Source: Flavisericum labens (lineage in GTDB: Bacteria > Bacteroidota > Bacteroidia > Flavobacteriales > Flavobacteriaceae). Taken from it: a DNA stretch of 64,000 nt. Within the stretch, counting starts at the first letter, position 1, and each line of letters opens with the position of its first letter. The stretch lies in assembly GCF_045446075.1 (NCBI RefSeq), contig NZ_JBJJBQ010000002.1, forward strand, positions 248,001 to 312,000, read 5' to 3'. Both the position numbers and the translations under genes were made by a program. The notes under the pieces are model-generated. The model had not been told where the DNA came from and ran no database searches. It saw only the letters and a list, made by a program, of their open reading frames with translations. This document shows positions 25,505 to 34,443 of the stretch, in pieces.

Positions 25505-26080
25505 TTGAATACCCTAAGCAACATTAATGATTTATCAGACGAAGAATTGGTAGAAGCAATTGTTAAAACCAATAACACATTGCTATTCGAAATTTTGTAT
25601 GATAGATACGCCAATTTGGTGTATAATAAATGTTATGGTTTTGCAAAAGATGCAGATGAAGCTAAAGATTTAACACAAGATGTATTTTTAAAACTCTTTG
25701 TTAAATTGGCTAGTTTTAAGGGTAAATCAAAGTTTTCAACTTGGTTGTATGCTTTTACATATAACCATTGCGTAAATTACGTAACTAGAAATACGGCTAA
25801 AAGATTTGAAAAACAATCGGTCGATTATAAAGATATCGAGAACCTATCGGAAGACGACGACAATGACGAAGAGTTTTTAGATATGAGAGTAGATAGGCTA
25901 AAAGAGGCATTGGAGCTAATTTCTCCTGAGGAGAAAATGATACTATTGCTAAAATATCAAGATTTTCTTACCATAAAGGAAATTGAAAGTGTTTTAGATA
26001 TTGGAGAAAGCGCCGTTAAAATGAGAATAAAGCGCGCTAAAGATAAGTTGGTAAATGTATATAACGAGAAGTTTAACTAA
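25505..26080 (+). CDS. RNA polymerase sigma-70 family (ECF) factor
   Basis: A 191-residue ECF-like sigma factor. Region 2 contains YDRYANLVYNKCYGFAKDADEAKDLTQDVFLKLF (core DEAKDLTQDVF), the Trp-containing STWLYAFTYNHCVNYV helix follows, and region 4 has LLKYQDFLTIKEIESVLDIGESAVKMRIKRAKDKL. An acidic linker (EDDDNDEEF) joins them. The start must be TTG at 25505 because a TAG lies three codons upstream in frame. Its stop overlaps the start of a 56-codon gene (TAATG), suggesting that the tiny protein is its regulator or partner. Confidence 0.92.
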   Translation: MNTLSNINDLSDEELVEAIVKTNNTLLFEILYDRYANLVYNKCYGFAKDADEAKDLTQDVFLKLFVKLASFKGKSKFSTWLYAFTYNHCVNYVTRNTAKRFEKQSVDYKDIENLSEDDDNDEEFLDMRVDRLKEALELISPEEKMILLLKYQDFLTIKEIESVLDIGESAVKMRIKRAKDKLVNVYNEKFN

Positions 26081-26250
26081 TGGAAAATCCGTTTAAACAA
26101 ATAAATCAGCCCCTGAAGGAGGTTCCAGAAGAACTGAAATCAAAGGTTATGAGCGATATTGCTACGGCAAAATTGCTTATGGATTTGACTAAACTATTCT
26201 CTGTTGACCCTGCGAAAATCGTTGAGCAAACTATTAAGAAAAGAAAATAA
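26080..26250 (+). CDS. Small (56 aa) protein coupled to sigma factor gene
   Basis: ATG at 26080 overlaps the sigma factor stop by one base; TAA is at 26248-26250. The product starts MENPFKQINQPLKEVPEELK and continues with helical LMDLTKLFSVDPAKIVEQTIKKRK. There is no membrane helix. Translation coupling and the in-frame length argue for a real gene, missed by simple length filters. A role as a mini anti-sigma or adaptor is inference; no domain was recognised. Confidence 0.7.
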   Translation: MENPFKQINQPLKEVPEELKSKVMSDIATAKLLMDLTKLFSVDPAKIVEQTIKKRK

Positions 26251-26273
26251 TAACCCTAACAAAATAATCTATT

Positions 26274-27101
26274 ATGGATAAAATATCTGATTGGAATGAA
26301 GGCATTATGGCTTCGTTGTCAGCTATGACCGAAGAAGTCGCCAAAGTAATTCCAAATTTATTGGGAGCCCTAGCTGTTGTAGTCATAGGTTGGTTAATTA
26401 CCAAGCTAATTGTGGGTATTGTTAGAAAAGCTTTAAAATTTGCAAAAGCCGATAAACTAGATGATAAGATAAACGAAATTGAAATTCTTGATGGTAAAAA
26501 ACTTAATTTCGATATCATAAAAATTATAACCACGTTTGTTAAGTGGGTTATGTATATCCTCATACTTGTTATGGTTACAGATATTTTGCACCTAACTATG
26601 GTTTCAGAAGAAATCAAAAACTTCCTTGGCTATTTACCTAAATTGTTTTCGGCACTTATCGTTTTTACCATTGGTTTATTATTGGCTAATTTCATCAAAA
26701 AAGCAATTAAGTCGTTTTTTGAATCGATGGATTTGTCAGGTTCAAAACTAATAAGTCAAATAGTTTTCTTTTTATTATTGCTTTTTATTTCTATAACCGC
26801 GTTAAACCAGGCTGGAGTCGATACTGCAATAATTACCAGTAATATTACGTTGGTTTTAGGATCTCTTTTGTTGGCCTTTGCGTTGGCGTTTGGTTTAGGT
26901 GCCCAAAAAGTAGTGACCGATTTGCTTAAAACATTTTACGCGAGGAAAACCTACGAGATAGGGCAAAAAATCGAGTTTGGTGGCATAAAAGGAGAGGTTA
27001 GTTCTATTAACCATGTCTCTGTAACTTTAAAAACAAAACAAGGAAAATTAATAGTTCCAATAAAAGATATTGTAGAGAGTCAAGTAAGCTTGCAGGATTA
27101 A
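26274..27101 (+). CDS. Small mechanosensitive channel (MscS-like) family protein
   Basis: A 275-residue membrane protein. Hydrophobic helices occur at about residues 22-45, 83-105, 120-142, 158-180 and 185-205; the pore-like segment ITLVLGSLLLAFALAFGLGAQKVVTDLLKTFYARKTYEIG leads to a short MscS beta domain (GEVSSINHVSVTLKTKQGKLIVPIKDIVE). This matches the mechanosensitive channel family with extra N-terminal helices and no large C-terminal cage. It follows the sigma factor/small protein pair by 23 bases, so all three may be one transcript. A terminator lies downstream. Confidence 0.9.
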   Translation: MDKISDWNEGIMASLSAMTEEVAKVIPNLLGALAVVVIGWLITKLIVGIVRKALKFAKADKLDDKINEIEILDGKKLNFDIIKIITTFVKWVMYILILVMVTDILHLTMVSEEIKNFLGYLPKLFSALIVFTIGLLLANFIKKAIKSFFESMDLSGSKLISQIVFFLLLLFISITALNQAGVDTAIITSNITLVLGSLLLAFALAFGLGAQKVVTDLLKTFYARKTYEIGQKIEFGGIKGEVSSINHVSVTLKTKQGKLIVPIKDIVESQVSLQD

Positions 27102-27172
27102 CTTTAAGTTAGGGTTAAAATTTGGTTGGTTATTTTTCTGTATGCCGAACAACGCTCTCTACATGTTATCAC

Positions 27173-27204
27173 CCCTTTCCATTCATTTGGAAAGGGTTTT
27201 TTTT
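27173..27204 (+). terminator. Strong Rho-independent terminator
   Basis: CCCTTTCC (27173-27180), an 8-base loop, GGAAAGGG (27189-27196) and eight T (27197-27204). It ends the transcript of the sigma factor/small protein/MscS-like genes. Confidence 0.95.
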
Positions 27205-27274
27205 AACTACAGATCTTAATTGAGGTTAAAAACTTAAATTAGCAAGAATTTAATTCACCAAACCAGCTAAACCC

Positions 27275-28564
27275 ATGAAAAAACTTCTTTTTATTGTTCT
27301 AATTTCTTTTACCATAACGTCTTGCTTAAAACATACCACGACAATTCAAACCGGAATATTAGCTGAAGTATCTCCAGGCAGTGTGGGCATGTCTTCAGAA
27401 CGTCTGACTCTTTTAGATTCAATGTTGTCACAGTCCATCAAGGCCAATAAAATCCCAGGTGCTTTGGCATTAATATCTAGACATGGAAAAATAGTGTACC
27501 ATAAAGCTTTTGGTATGGCCGATAATGCCTCGGAAAAGGCCTTGGAAGAAGGTGCCATTTTCCGTATCGCCTCCCAAACCAAGGCCATTACATCTACAGC
27601 CGTTATGATGCTATGGGAAGAAGGTAAATTTGATTTGGACGACCCTATTTCAAAATACATTCCAGATTTTAAAAATCCCCAAGTTTTAGAATCATTTAAC
27701 GAAGGAGACTCGTCGTTTACAGCAAAACCAGCTAATAAACCAATTACCATTAGAAATCTACTTACGCATACTTCAGGTTTAGGTTACGGGCAAATAGATA
27801 GCGATTCACGGTTCATAAAAATATATGCAAAAGCAGGTGTAACTGATTTATTCACAACAAAAGATATTACGATTGAAGAAAGCGTTAAGATTTTAGCAAA
27901 ATTACCACTCCATCATAACCCGGGAGAAGGATTTACCTATAGTGAGAGTATTGATGTTTTGGGCTATTTTGTTGAAATTATCTCAGGAATGACTTTGGAT
28001 GAATTCTTTAAAACTAGAATATTTGAACCTTTGGGAATGAAAGATACACAGTTTTATTTACCAGAATCTAAATATAATAGATTGGTAACTGTCCAAACCT
28101 TAGAAAATGGTCAATGGGTAAAGTTTCCAGTAACCTTTTATGATACCGATTATCCAAAAAAAGGAGCAAAGCGATTCTTTTCAGGTGGTGCTGGTCTAAC
28201 AAGCACGGCTGCCGATTATGCCAAATTTTTAAATATGTATTTAAACAAAGGAGAATTCAATGGAACCAGGCTTTTAAGCAGAATAACCGTTGAAACTATT
28301 TTGACTAATCAAATTCCGTATATTTCAGAAAAAATTGAAGCAGTTCACGGGTTGGCTTTTGGTTTGGTGGACAAAAAAAGACATGATTTAGGGGGTAGCG
28401 GGAGCAAAGGTACTTTTGAATGGGGAGGCTATTTTAATACACAATATTTTGCAGACCCTAAGGAAAATTTAGTAGGTATTTTAATGAAACAAACCCAAAG
28501 AACTCGATCAGATGATACCGCTGGAAAGTTTAGGGTTTTGGTGAACCAGGCTATTGCGGATTAA
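27275..28564 (+). CDS. Serine hydrolase, class C beta-lactamase-like lipoprotein
   Basis: A 429-residue beta-lactamase/esterase superfamily protein with a lipoprotein signal (TSC lipobox, Cys17) so probably anchored to a membrane. The active Ser-x-x-Lys is SQTK in FRIASQTKAIT; the Tyr motif, usually Y-x-N, reads YSE in GEGFTYSESIDVLG; and a GGSGSKGTFEWGG stretch gives the third, KTG-like site. Family members include EstB-like esterases and penicillin-recognising enzymes. Substrate unknown. A terminator lies upstream, and the following 308 bases hold no gene. Confidence 0.88.
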   Translation: MKKLLFIVLISFTITSCLKHTTTIQTGILAEVSPGSVGMSSERLTLLDSMLSQSIKANKIPGALALISRHGKIVYHKAFGMADNASEKALEEGAIFRIASQTKAITSTAVMMLWEEGKFDLDDPISKYIPDFKNPQVLESFNEGDSSFTAKPANKPITIRNLLTHTSGLGYGQIDSDSRFIKIYAKAGVTDLFTTKDITIEESVKILAKLPLHHNPGEGFTYSESIDVLGYFVEIISGMTLDEFFKTRIFEPLGMKDTQFYLPESKYNRLVTVQTLENGQWVKFPVTFYDTDYPKKGAKRFFSGGAGLTSTAADYAKFLNMYLNKGEFNGTRLLSRITVETILTNQIPYISEKIEAVHGLAFGLVDKKRHDLGGSGSKGTFEWGGYFNTQYFADPKENLVGILMKQTQRTRSDDTAGKFRVLVNQAIAD

Positions 28565-28872
28565 ATTGCGCAAGTATATTTAATTCTAAGGAATTCTGCG
28601 AAAAGAGTATTTGTAATCAATATTGTTCATAATGGTTATTCAAGTATCACATCCTCATTTTTATTATACTTTTGTTGTGAAATTTTAAAATAACATTTAT
28701 TATAGCCACAATTGTATAATACTTTTTTCGCGATTATATAGGTGTAAAAAAAAGTATTATTTTTATTCAGAACAGCAAATCAAATCGGCCAATTAGTTTG
28801 GAACTATTAACAATTTTGTTTTGATGGATTAGCTTTCCAAGACTTAATTTAAAAACATTTAATTGATATAGA
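28565..28872. other. 308-base intergenic region upstream of GH63-like gene
   Basis: No ORF was found. TACTTTTG at 28667-28674 fits the -7 consensus exactly without a TTG at the proper distance. A 13-base perfect inverted repeat lies further downstream (28716-28760). Confidence 0.5.
28716..28760. repeat. 13-base perfect inverted repeat with 19-base centre
   Basis: ATAATACTTTTTT (28716-28728) and AAAAAAGTATTAT (28748-28760) are exact reverse complements. The stem is AT-rich, and no T-run typical of a terminator follows, so an operator or RNA hairpin is possible but unproven. Confidence 0.5.
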
Positions 28873-31494
28873 ATGATTCAAAAGGGACCTGAAGTTGAAC
28901 GCTTAGCAATATCTGACGCATACAAACATTGGAAAAAGTGGGGGCCCTATTTGGCAGACAGACAATGGGGAACTGTGCGTGAAGATTATAGTGAACATGG
29001 CGAATCATGGGAGTTTATAGATCATGAAAAAGCTAGAAGTAATGCCTATCGATGGGGAGAAGAAGGTATTGCGGGGTTTTGTGATACGCGCGAAATTTTG
29101 TGTTTGGCTCCAGCATTTTGGAATGGTAAGGATGCTATTTTAAAAGAAAGGCTCTTTGGTTTGACCAATAACCAAGGGAATCATGGCGAAGATGTGAAAG
29201 AGTTGTATTTTCATCAAGTATCTTCACCAACCCACTCCTATTGTAAATTTCTATATAAATATCCACAAAGTGAATTCCCTTATGGGGATTTAGTTGGGGG
29301 CAATCAACGAAGCAGATTAGAACCAGAATACGAACTTTTAGATACCGGATGTTTTAAAAACAATGCCTATTTTGATTGTTTTATAGAATATGCCAAGGCT
29401 GGTGTTGATGATATTTTAATGAAAGTAACGGTTGTGAACAGGGGCTCAAAAGCGGCCGATATTCATGTGCTTCCCCATCTTTGGTTTCGTAATTTCTGGA
29501 AACACAATAAACGCCATACACGTCCTAGAATAAAATCGTTGTCTGATTCTACGGTATTTTCAAGAAGCACGAGAAACGGTAGGTACTATTTTTATCATGA
29601 CGGCGGGAAACAGTTGTTCTGTGAGAACGAAACCAATAATAAGCGAATTTATAATATACCAAATGATGTTCCTTATGTAAAGGATGGCATTAATGAGCAC
29701 GTAGTTAATGGTAAGCCTACCGTAAACCCAGAAAAGAATGGTTCGAAAGTGGCAATTTGGCATAAATTAAGCTTAGCAGCTGGCGAAGAAAAAAGTATAA
29801 GAGTAAGGCTAAGTAAAAGTAAACAGAAAGACCCTTGGGGCCAGTTTGAGGCTGTATTCAATCAAAGAATACAGGAATGTAACGAGTTTTACAATGAAAC
29901 CTTAAAACATGATTTGCCAGCTAACCACCGTGCAATAGCAAAAAGCGCATTTGCTGGTTTGTTGTGGACCAAACAGTTTTATTATAACGATATATTTAAA
30001 TGGCTGTTTGGAGGTCCAGGAGAGGCGAAACCAAATCGCTCTAATATGCGGAATTACAATTGGCAGCACCTTACAAATAGACATATCATATCTATGCCCG
30101 ACAAATGGGAGTATCCTTGGTATGCGGCTTGGGATTTAGCTTTCCATATGGCTTCGTTTGTAGAGGTAGATCCCTATTTTGCCAAAGAACAATTGTTGCT
30201 CGTGCTTAAGGAAAATTATATGCATCCTAATGGGCAAATTCCGGCATACGAATGGAATTTTAGCGATGTAAACCCGCCCGTGCATTCGTGGGCGGTATGG
30301 CATGTTTACGATAAGGATAAAGCGTACAGAGGAAAAGGCGATATCAAATTTTTAGAAACGGCCTTTCAGAAATTGTTGCTAAATTTCACATGGTGGGTCA
30401 ATCAAAAAGATAAAAGTGGCACCGACCTTTTCGAAGGAGGCTTTTTAGGCTTGGATAATATTGGTGTTTTCGACCGTAACCACATGCCACCAGGTATAAC
30501 TAGGATGCAACAGTCTGACGCTACAAGTTGGATGGCCATGTTTACATTGAATATGTTACGTATGTCCTTAGAGCTCTCAAAAACCAATAAAATTTATGAA
30601 GAGGCGGCAGCTAAGTTCTTTAGGCACTTTTTAAATATTGCATGGGCCATGCACCATATTGGTAAAAAAGACCTTTCGCTTTGGGATGATGAAGATAACT
30701 TTTATTATGATGTGGTTGAAATGGCAACTGGCGCAACCGACCGTTTAAAAGTACGTTCCTTGGTTGGTGTTATTCCCATGTTTGCTGTGGAAATTATGCA
30801 TAAAGATCTTTTTGAGGAACTCAAAGAATTTAGAATTAGAGCCAACGAAATCATAAGAACCCGCCCCGATTTAGCGTCTTTGATTTCAAATTTGGATGAT
30901 ACCAACGAAGAAGGAAATTACCTTTTTTCAATTATGCGCGGGTTTAGGTTGGAGCACTTGTTGAAACGTTTGTTAGATGAGGATGAGTTTCTTTCTGATT
31001 ATGGTATTAGGTCACTTTCAAAATACCACGAAAAGCACCCGTTTGTATTTCAGCACCACGGGCATCATCAAATTCAATATGAAGCAGGTGAAAGCCGCTC
31101 CAATATGTTTGGTGGGAATTCCAATTGGCGAGGTCCTATTTGGATGCCTTTGAATTACATGATTATTCAATCCTTGAGAAAGTACTATAAATTTTATGGA
31201 CCAACGTATCAATACGAATTTCCAACAGGGTCTGGCAATAAACTGAACCTTAATCAAATTGCAAACGAGTTGACCAAAAGATTAATAAAGCTTTTTGAAG
31301 CAAATTCCGATGGAAAATTTCAGTATCATTCTGATGACCCAGATTATAAATTTACGAAAGATGAAAATTTTAAAGATTTACATCTTTTCTACGAATTTTT
31401 TGATGGCGATAATGGAAAAGGGTTAGGAGCCTCACATCAAACGGGGTGGACAGCCTTAATTGCCAATTTGATAATGGAAATGGATGAGGAGTAG
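28873..31494 (+). CDS. GH63-type glucosidase (MGH1-like)
   Basis: An 873-residue cytosolic enzyme (no signal peptide) with an N-terminal beta domain and a C-terminal (alpha/alpha)6 barrel of the GH63/mannosylglycerate-hydrolase-like family. Recognisable parts are DRQWGTVREDYSEHGESWEF, YAAWDLAFHMASFVE, GFLGLDNIGVFDR, and SNWRGPIWMPLNYMII; the last contains residues close to the usual catalytic base. Family members hydrolyse alpha-glucosides or mannosylglycerate/glucosylglycerate; the physiological substrate is not shown. It stands alone and is followed by REP-like sequence. Confidence 0.9.
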   Translation: MIQKGPEVERLAISDAYKHWKKWGPYLADRQWGTVREDYSEHGESWEFIDHEKARSNAYRWGEEGIAGFCDTREILCLAPAFWNGKDAILKERLFGLTNNQGNHGEDVKELYFHQVSSPTHSYCKFLYKYPQSEFPYGDLVGGNQRSRLEPEYELLDTGCFKNNAYFDCFIEYAKAGVDDILMKVTVVNRGSKAADIHVLPHLWFRNFWKHNKRHTRPRIKSLSDSTVFSRSTRNGRYYFYHDGGKQLFCENETNNKRIYNIPNDVPYVKDGINEHVVNGKPTVNPEKNGSKVAIWHKLSLAAGEEKSIRVRLSKSKQKDPWGQFEAVFNQRIQECNEFYNETLKHDLPANHRAIAKSAFAGLLWTKQFYYNDIFKWLFGGPGEAKPNRSNMRNYNWQHLTNRHIISMPDKWEYPWYAAWDLAFHMASFVEVDPYFAKEQLLLVLKENYMHPNGQIPAYEWNFSDVNPPVHSWAVWHVYDKDKAYRGKGDIKFLETAFQKLLLNFTWWVNQKDKSGTDLFEGGFLGLDNIGVFDRNHMPPGITRMQQSDATSWMAMFTLNMLRMSLELSKTNKIYEEAAAKFFRHFLNIAWAMHHIGKKDLSLWDDEDNFYYDVVEMATGATDRLKVRSLVGVIPMFAVEIMHKDLFEELKEFRIRANEIIRTRPDLASLISNLDDTNEEGNYLFSIMRGFRLEHLLKRLLDEDEFLSDYGIRSLSKYHEKHPFVFQHHGHHQIQYEAGESRSNMFGGNSNWRGPIWMPLNYMIIQSLRKYYKFYGPTYQYEFPTGSGNKLNLNQIANELTKRLIKLFEANSDGKFQYHSDDPDYKFTKDENFKDLHLFYEFFDGDNGKGLGASHQTGWTALIANLIMEMDEE

Positions 31495-31497
31495 CCT

Positions 31498-31524
31498 GTC
31501 ATCTCTGCGCATGCAGAAATCCAC
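31498..31524. repeat. REP-like palindrome upstream of GIY-YIG gene
   Basis: GTCATCTCTGCGCATGCAG followed by AAATCCAC: TCTGC (31504-31508) pairs with GCAGA (31513-31517). The frame GTCAT...(A)ATCCAC is shared with the elements at 31859 and 31979. Confidence 0.6.
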
Positions 31525-31542
31525 AAATTCTGCAAAAAGTGC

Positions 31543-31854
31543 ATGTACAAAACCATCCATCAATATTATCTCTACATAATAACCAACATAAGAAACTGTA
31601 CATTATACATTTGTGTTACAAATGATTTAGAGCGCAGAGTGTTCGAGCATAAGAATAAGCTTGTTGATGGATTTACAAAACCGTATGGTTTAAACAGGTT
31701 GGTTTATTTTGAAACTTTCCAATATGTTAATGATGCCATTAAACGGGAGAAGAATATGAAGAAATGGAAGCGGCAATGGAAAATAAATTTAATAGAAAAA
31801 GAAAATAGTAATTGGGAAGACTTATCTTCAGATTGGAGGTATTTAGATAGTTGA
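31543..31854 (+). CDS. Small GIY-YIG nuclease family protein (URI-type), altered motif
   Basis: A 103-residue single-domain protein of the GIY-YIG family: YYLYIITN, LYICVTNDLERRVFEHK, then FETFQYVNDAIKREKNMKKWKRQWK. In the second motif the Gly of YIG is Cys (YICVTN), a change unusual for this family and possibly inactivating, while the Arg and Glu sites remain. It is flanked by REP-like palindromes on both sides. In Flavobacteria such small GIY-YIG genes are common near these palindromes, hinting at a mobile or REP-processing role, which is inference. Confidence 0.85.
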   Translation: MYKTIHQYYLYIITNIRNCTLYICVTNDLERRVFEHKNKLVDGFTKPYGLNRLVYFETFQYVNDAIKREKNMKKWKRQWKINLIEKENSNWEDLSSDWRYLDS

Positions 31855-31858
31855 GTAT

Positions 31859-31885
31859 TGGATTCCTGCCTGCGCAGGAATGACA
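31859..31885. repeat. REP-like palindrome, inverted copy
   Basis: TGGATTCCTGCCTGCGCAGGAATGACA: TTCCTGC and GCAGGAA pair around a 4-base loop. This is the reverse complement form of the GTCATTCCTGCGCAGGTAGGAATCCA element at 31979, so the two form an inverted pair around the 93-base spacer between them. Confidence 0.75.
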
Positions 31886-31978
31886 AACCCCCTGAAAATA
31901 ATATTAACTAAATTCGCTTTTCGATTGTAAATAGCTCTTTATTTATACCTTTTTTACGAACCTTTTTTGAGAAATGCT

Positions 31979-32006
31979 GTCATTCCTGCGCAGGTAGGAA
32001 TCCACC
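31979..32006. repeat. REP-like palindrome, direct copy
   Basis: The unit GTCATTCCTGCGCAGG followed by TAGGAATCCACC; TTCCTGC / GTAGGAA pairs imperfectly. It has the same core as at 31498 and 31859 and a relic at 37910-37933. Confidence 0.75.
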
Positions 32007-32076
32007 TTAAAATTTAATGAGATGGGAAACGAAATAGTAAAAAGAACAACTCAAAACTTTAAATGAAAATTATTAA

Positions 32077-33429
32077 CTATTTCTTCTTATTCCGCTTATT
32101 ATAATTTTTATCACCGCGAGTTTTAGGCTTTTTGTACTTTTTCGCTATTTCCCTTCGGTAAGAACCGCCCAAATTTTCCTTTTGGTTTTTGACTTTCTTT
32201 TCGTGAAATGCTGGTCCAGGGACATCTTCGTCTCGTTGTTTGGTGGGGTTGTTGCGTTCTCTTATTTGTGGGCGTTCCTCGGGGATAAGTTCTGTTGATA
32301 CTTCGACACTTTCACGCATATCCAAAACAGGAATCTTCATATTCATCAAAGCTTCAATATTTTCGAGGTGCTCCTGTTCTTTCTCGGTTGAAAACGTTAT
32401 GGCAATTCCTTTTCGCTCAGCACGCCCTGTTCTTCCTATTCGATGCATGTAGTTTTCAGGGTATTCGGGGGTGTCAAAATTTATAACATGTGAAACATTA
32501 TCAATGTCTAAACCACGAGCCATGACATCAGTGGCGACCAAAATGCGATTTTCACCATTTCTAAATTGCTCGATGCTTCGTAAACGATAGTTTTGTGTTT
32601 TATTGGAGTGGATAACGCAGAGTTCTTCTTTAAAATGTTCATCCAACTTTTCGAATAGGCGATCGGCCATACGCTTATAAGCCACAAAAATCAATACTTT
32701 ATTAAAGCTTTCGGTATCGTTGAGCAAATCAACCAGTAAATTTACTTTAGTATAAAAATTAGGAACATTATAGCGTGATTGTTCTATGTTTTCCAAGGGC
32801 GTCCCTGAAACGGCTATAGACACGCGTTCTGGGTTTCTAAAAAAATCATTGATCAGTAAATCCACATCTTGGGTCATGGTTGCCGAAAACATTATGTTTT
32901 GACGCCTAGGCGGAAGAATATCAAAAATATTGATAAGCTGGTGTCGAAAACCCAAATCGAGCATCACATCTACTTCATCAATCACTAATTTTTGAATGGA
33001 TTTTAACAGCAAGGCACGGCTAACGGCCAAATCGTACAATCGGCCCGGTGTTGCTACAATAATGTCCAAACCTTGCGCAACTGCTTGTTTTTGTGTATTG
33101 ATGTTGGTACCGCCATAAACCCCTAAAACCCGATTGTTTATGTATTTTGAGAGTTTTTCAATTTCCTCGACCACTTGAACGACTAATTCGCGCGTTGGTA
33201 CCAAAACCAAAATACGCGGGTTGTCTTGTTTAGAAAATTTTAAATTCCTCAGAATGGGGAGCATATAGGCATAGGTTTTCCCCGTACCTGTTTGCGCAAT
33301 ACCCACAACATCCCTTCCAGAGGCGACAACATTAAAAGCCTCGGCTTGCACCGGGGTTGGCGTTGTAAAGCCTAAATCGTCTAAGGCGTTGTATAAAGGT
33401 GTGTTTAAGTTGAGGTCGTTAAAAGTCAC
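32077..33429 (-). CDS. DEAD/DEAH-box RNA helicase
   Basis: A 450-residue ATP-dependent RNA helicase with both RecA domains: Q motif near FTTPTPVQAEAF, motif I AQTGTGKTYA, motif II VIDEVDVML (DEVD variant), SAT, and motif VI HRIGRTGRAERKG near residue 330. The last 70 residues are a lysine- and arginine-rich tail ending NYNKRNKKK, typical for RNA-binding extensions. The start is GTG at 33429; TAA four codons upstream rules out anything longer. It is alone on this strand. Confidence 0.95.
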   Translation of the reverse strand: MTFNDLNLNTPLYNALDDLGFTTPTPVQAEAFNVVASGRDVVGIAQTGTGKTYAYMLPILRNLKFSKQDNPRILVLVPTRELVVQVVEEIEKLSKYINNRVLGVYGGTNINTQKQAVAQGLDIIVATPGRLYDLAVSRALLLKSIQKLVIDEVDVMLDLGFRHQLINIFDILPPRRQNIMFSATMTQDVDLLINDFFRNPERVSIAVSGTPLENIEQSRYNVPNFYTKVNLLVDLLNDTESFNKVLIFVAYKRMADRLFEKLDEHFKEELCVIHSNKTQNYRLRSIEQFRNGENRILVATDVMARGLDIDNVSHVINFDTPEYPENYMHRIGRTGRAERKGIAITFSTEKEQEHLENIEALMNMKIPVLDMRESVEVSTELIPEERPQIRERNNPTKQRDEDVPGPAFHEKKVKNQKENLGGSYRREIAKKYKKPKTRGDKNYNKRNKKK

Positions 33430-33472
33430 GGCAGTACTATTTTAGCTGGCAAAGTTACACTTAAAAATGGGC

Positions 33473-34363
33473 TTATACTAAATGGCTGTTATGTATTTCA
33501 ATAGTGTAGCTCACCGTAAAGTATTTTTTCGAATTAATATGGAGGATACCTTCCTTGTTTTTAAAGTCTTGGTTGGTATCTTCGCTATCAGCAATGCCCA
33601 GCCAAGGTTCTATACAAACATAATCGCCATTTGGTTTGGCCCAAATACCCAAATAAGGGAAGTCGCTATACAAAACCGATAAAATTTCACCATGGTTTTT
33701 ACTTTTTAATGTTGTTTTTTCCGATTTTAAATCTTTGAAAATAAGGGCGTCTTCGTTAAATAAATCGTGTGTTAAAGGTAAAATACTCCTGTTATTGAAA
33801 ATAGGCTTTGTTTTTGAAGAAATTAGCCCGTTTTTCATATTGATACAATGCGTTTTTGAATTTTCCGTCTGCTCGAATTCCAGCCAATAATCGTTGTATT
33901 CTTCATTTTCATAAACGGGGCATTTAAAGGCAGGGTGGCCACCAACTGAAAAATATAGGTCTTTTGAATCTTTATTTTTTACCGTAAGACTTACTTCAAT
34001 AGAGTTACCCTTTAGCGTGTACGAAATGTAAAAAGTAAATTTAAACGGATAAATTTTAAGTGATTTTTCGTTGTAATTCAACTTAAACGTCAAATTATTG
34101 TCAGTTAGTTTATGTATAACAATATCCGTGTTGTTTCTAATCAAACCATGCTTAGGTAAGCTGTATTCCTCACCTTCAAAAATATAGGTATTGTCCTTTA
34201 GGGCTCCAATAATAGGAAAAAGGTTGGGTGCATAACTGCCCCATACGTCTGGGTTGGCATCCCACATAAACTCGGTGCCATGTTTTATAGAAGTGATTTG
34301 GCATAATTCGGCTCCCGTTTTTTTAACGCCAATTTTCAGTAAGTCGTTTTTTAAAATGAACAT
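33473..34363 (-). CDS. Aldose 1-epimerase family protein
   Basis: A 296-residue beta-sandwich protein of the galactose mutarotase superfamily (YeaD/LacX-like). Recognisable segments are EFMWDANPDVWGSYAPNLFPIIGAL, SVGGHPAFKCPV with the catalytic-type His, and WAKPNGDYVCIEPWLGIADS. Family members interconvert anomers of aldoses or glucose-6-phosphate. No sugar operon surrounds it. Divergent from pabB over 80 bases. Confidence 0.9.
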   Translation of the reverse strand: MFILKNDLLKIGVKKTGAELCQITSIKHGTEFMWDANPDVWGSYAPNLFPIIGALKDNTYIFEGEEYSLPKHGLIRNNTDIVIHKLTDNNLTFKLNYNEKSLKIYPFKFTFYISYTLKGNSIEVSLTVKNKDSKDLYFSVGGHPAFKCPVYENEEYNDYWLEFEQTENSKTHCINMKNGLISSKTKPIFNNRSILPLTHDLFNEDALIFKDLKSEKTTLKSKNHGEILSVLYSDFPYLGIWAKPNGDYVCIEPWLGIADSEDTNQDFKNKEGILHINSKKYFTVSYTIEIHNSHLV

Positions 34364-34443
34364 ACGTGCTTTATTTAATCTAAAGATACAAAACTTGCAA
34401 TTTTTAGGGTATTCTTTCTAACTTTACGCCATAAATTTGGCTA

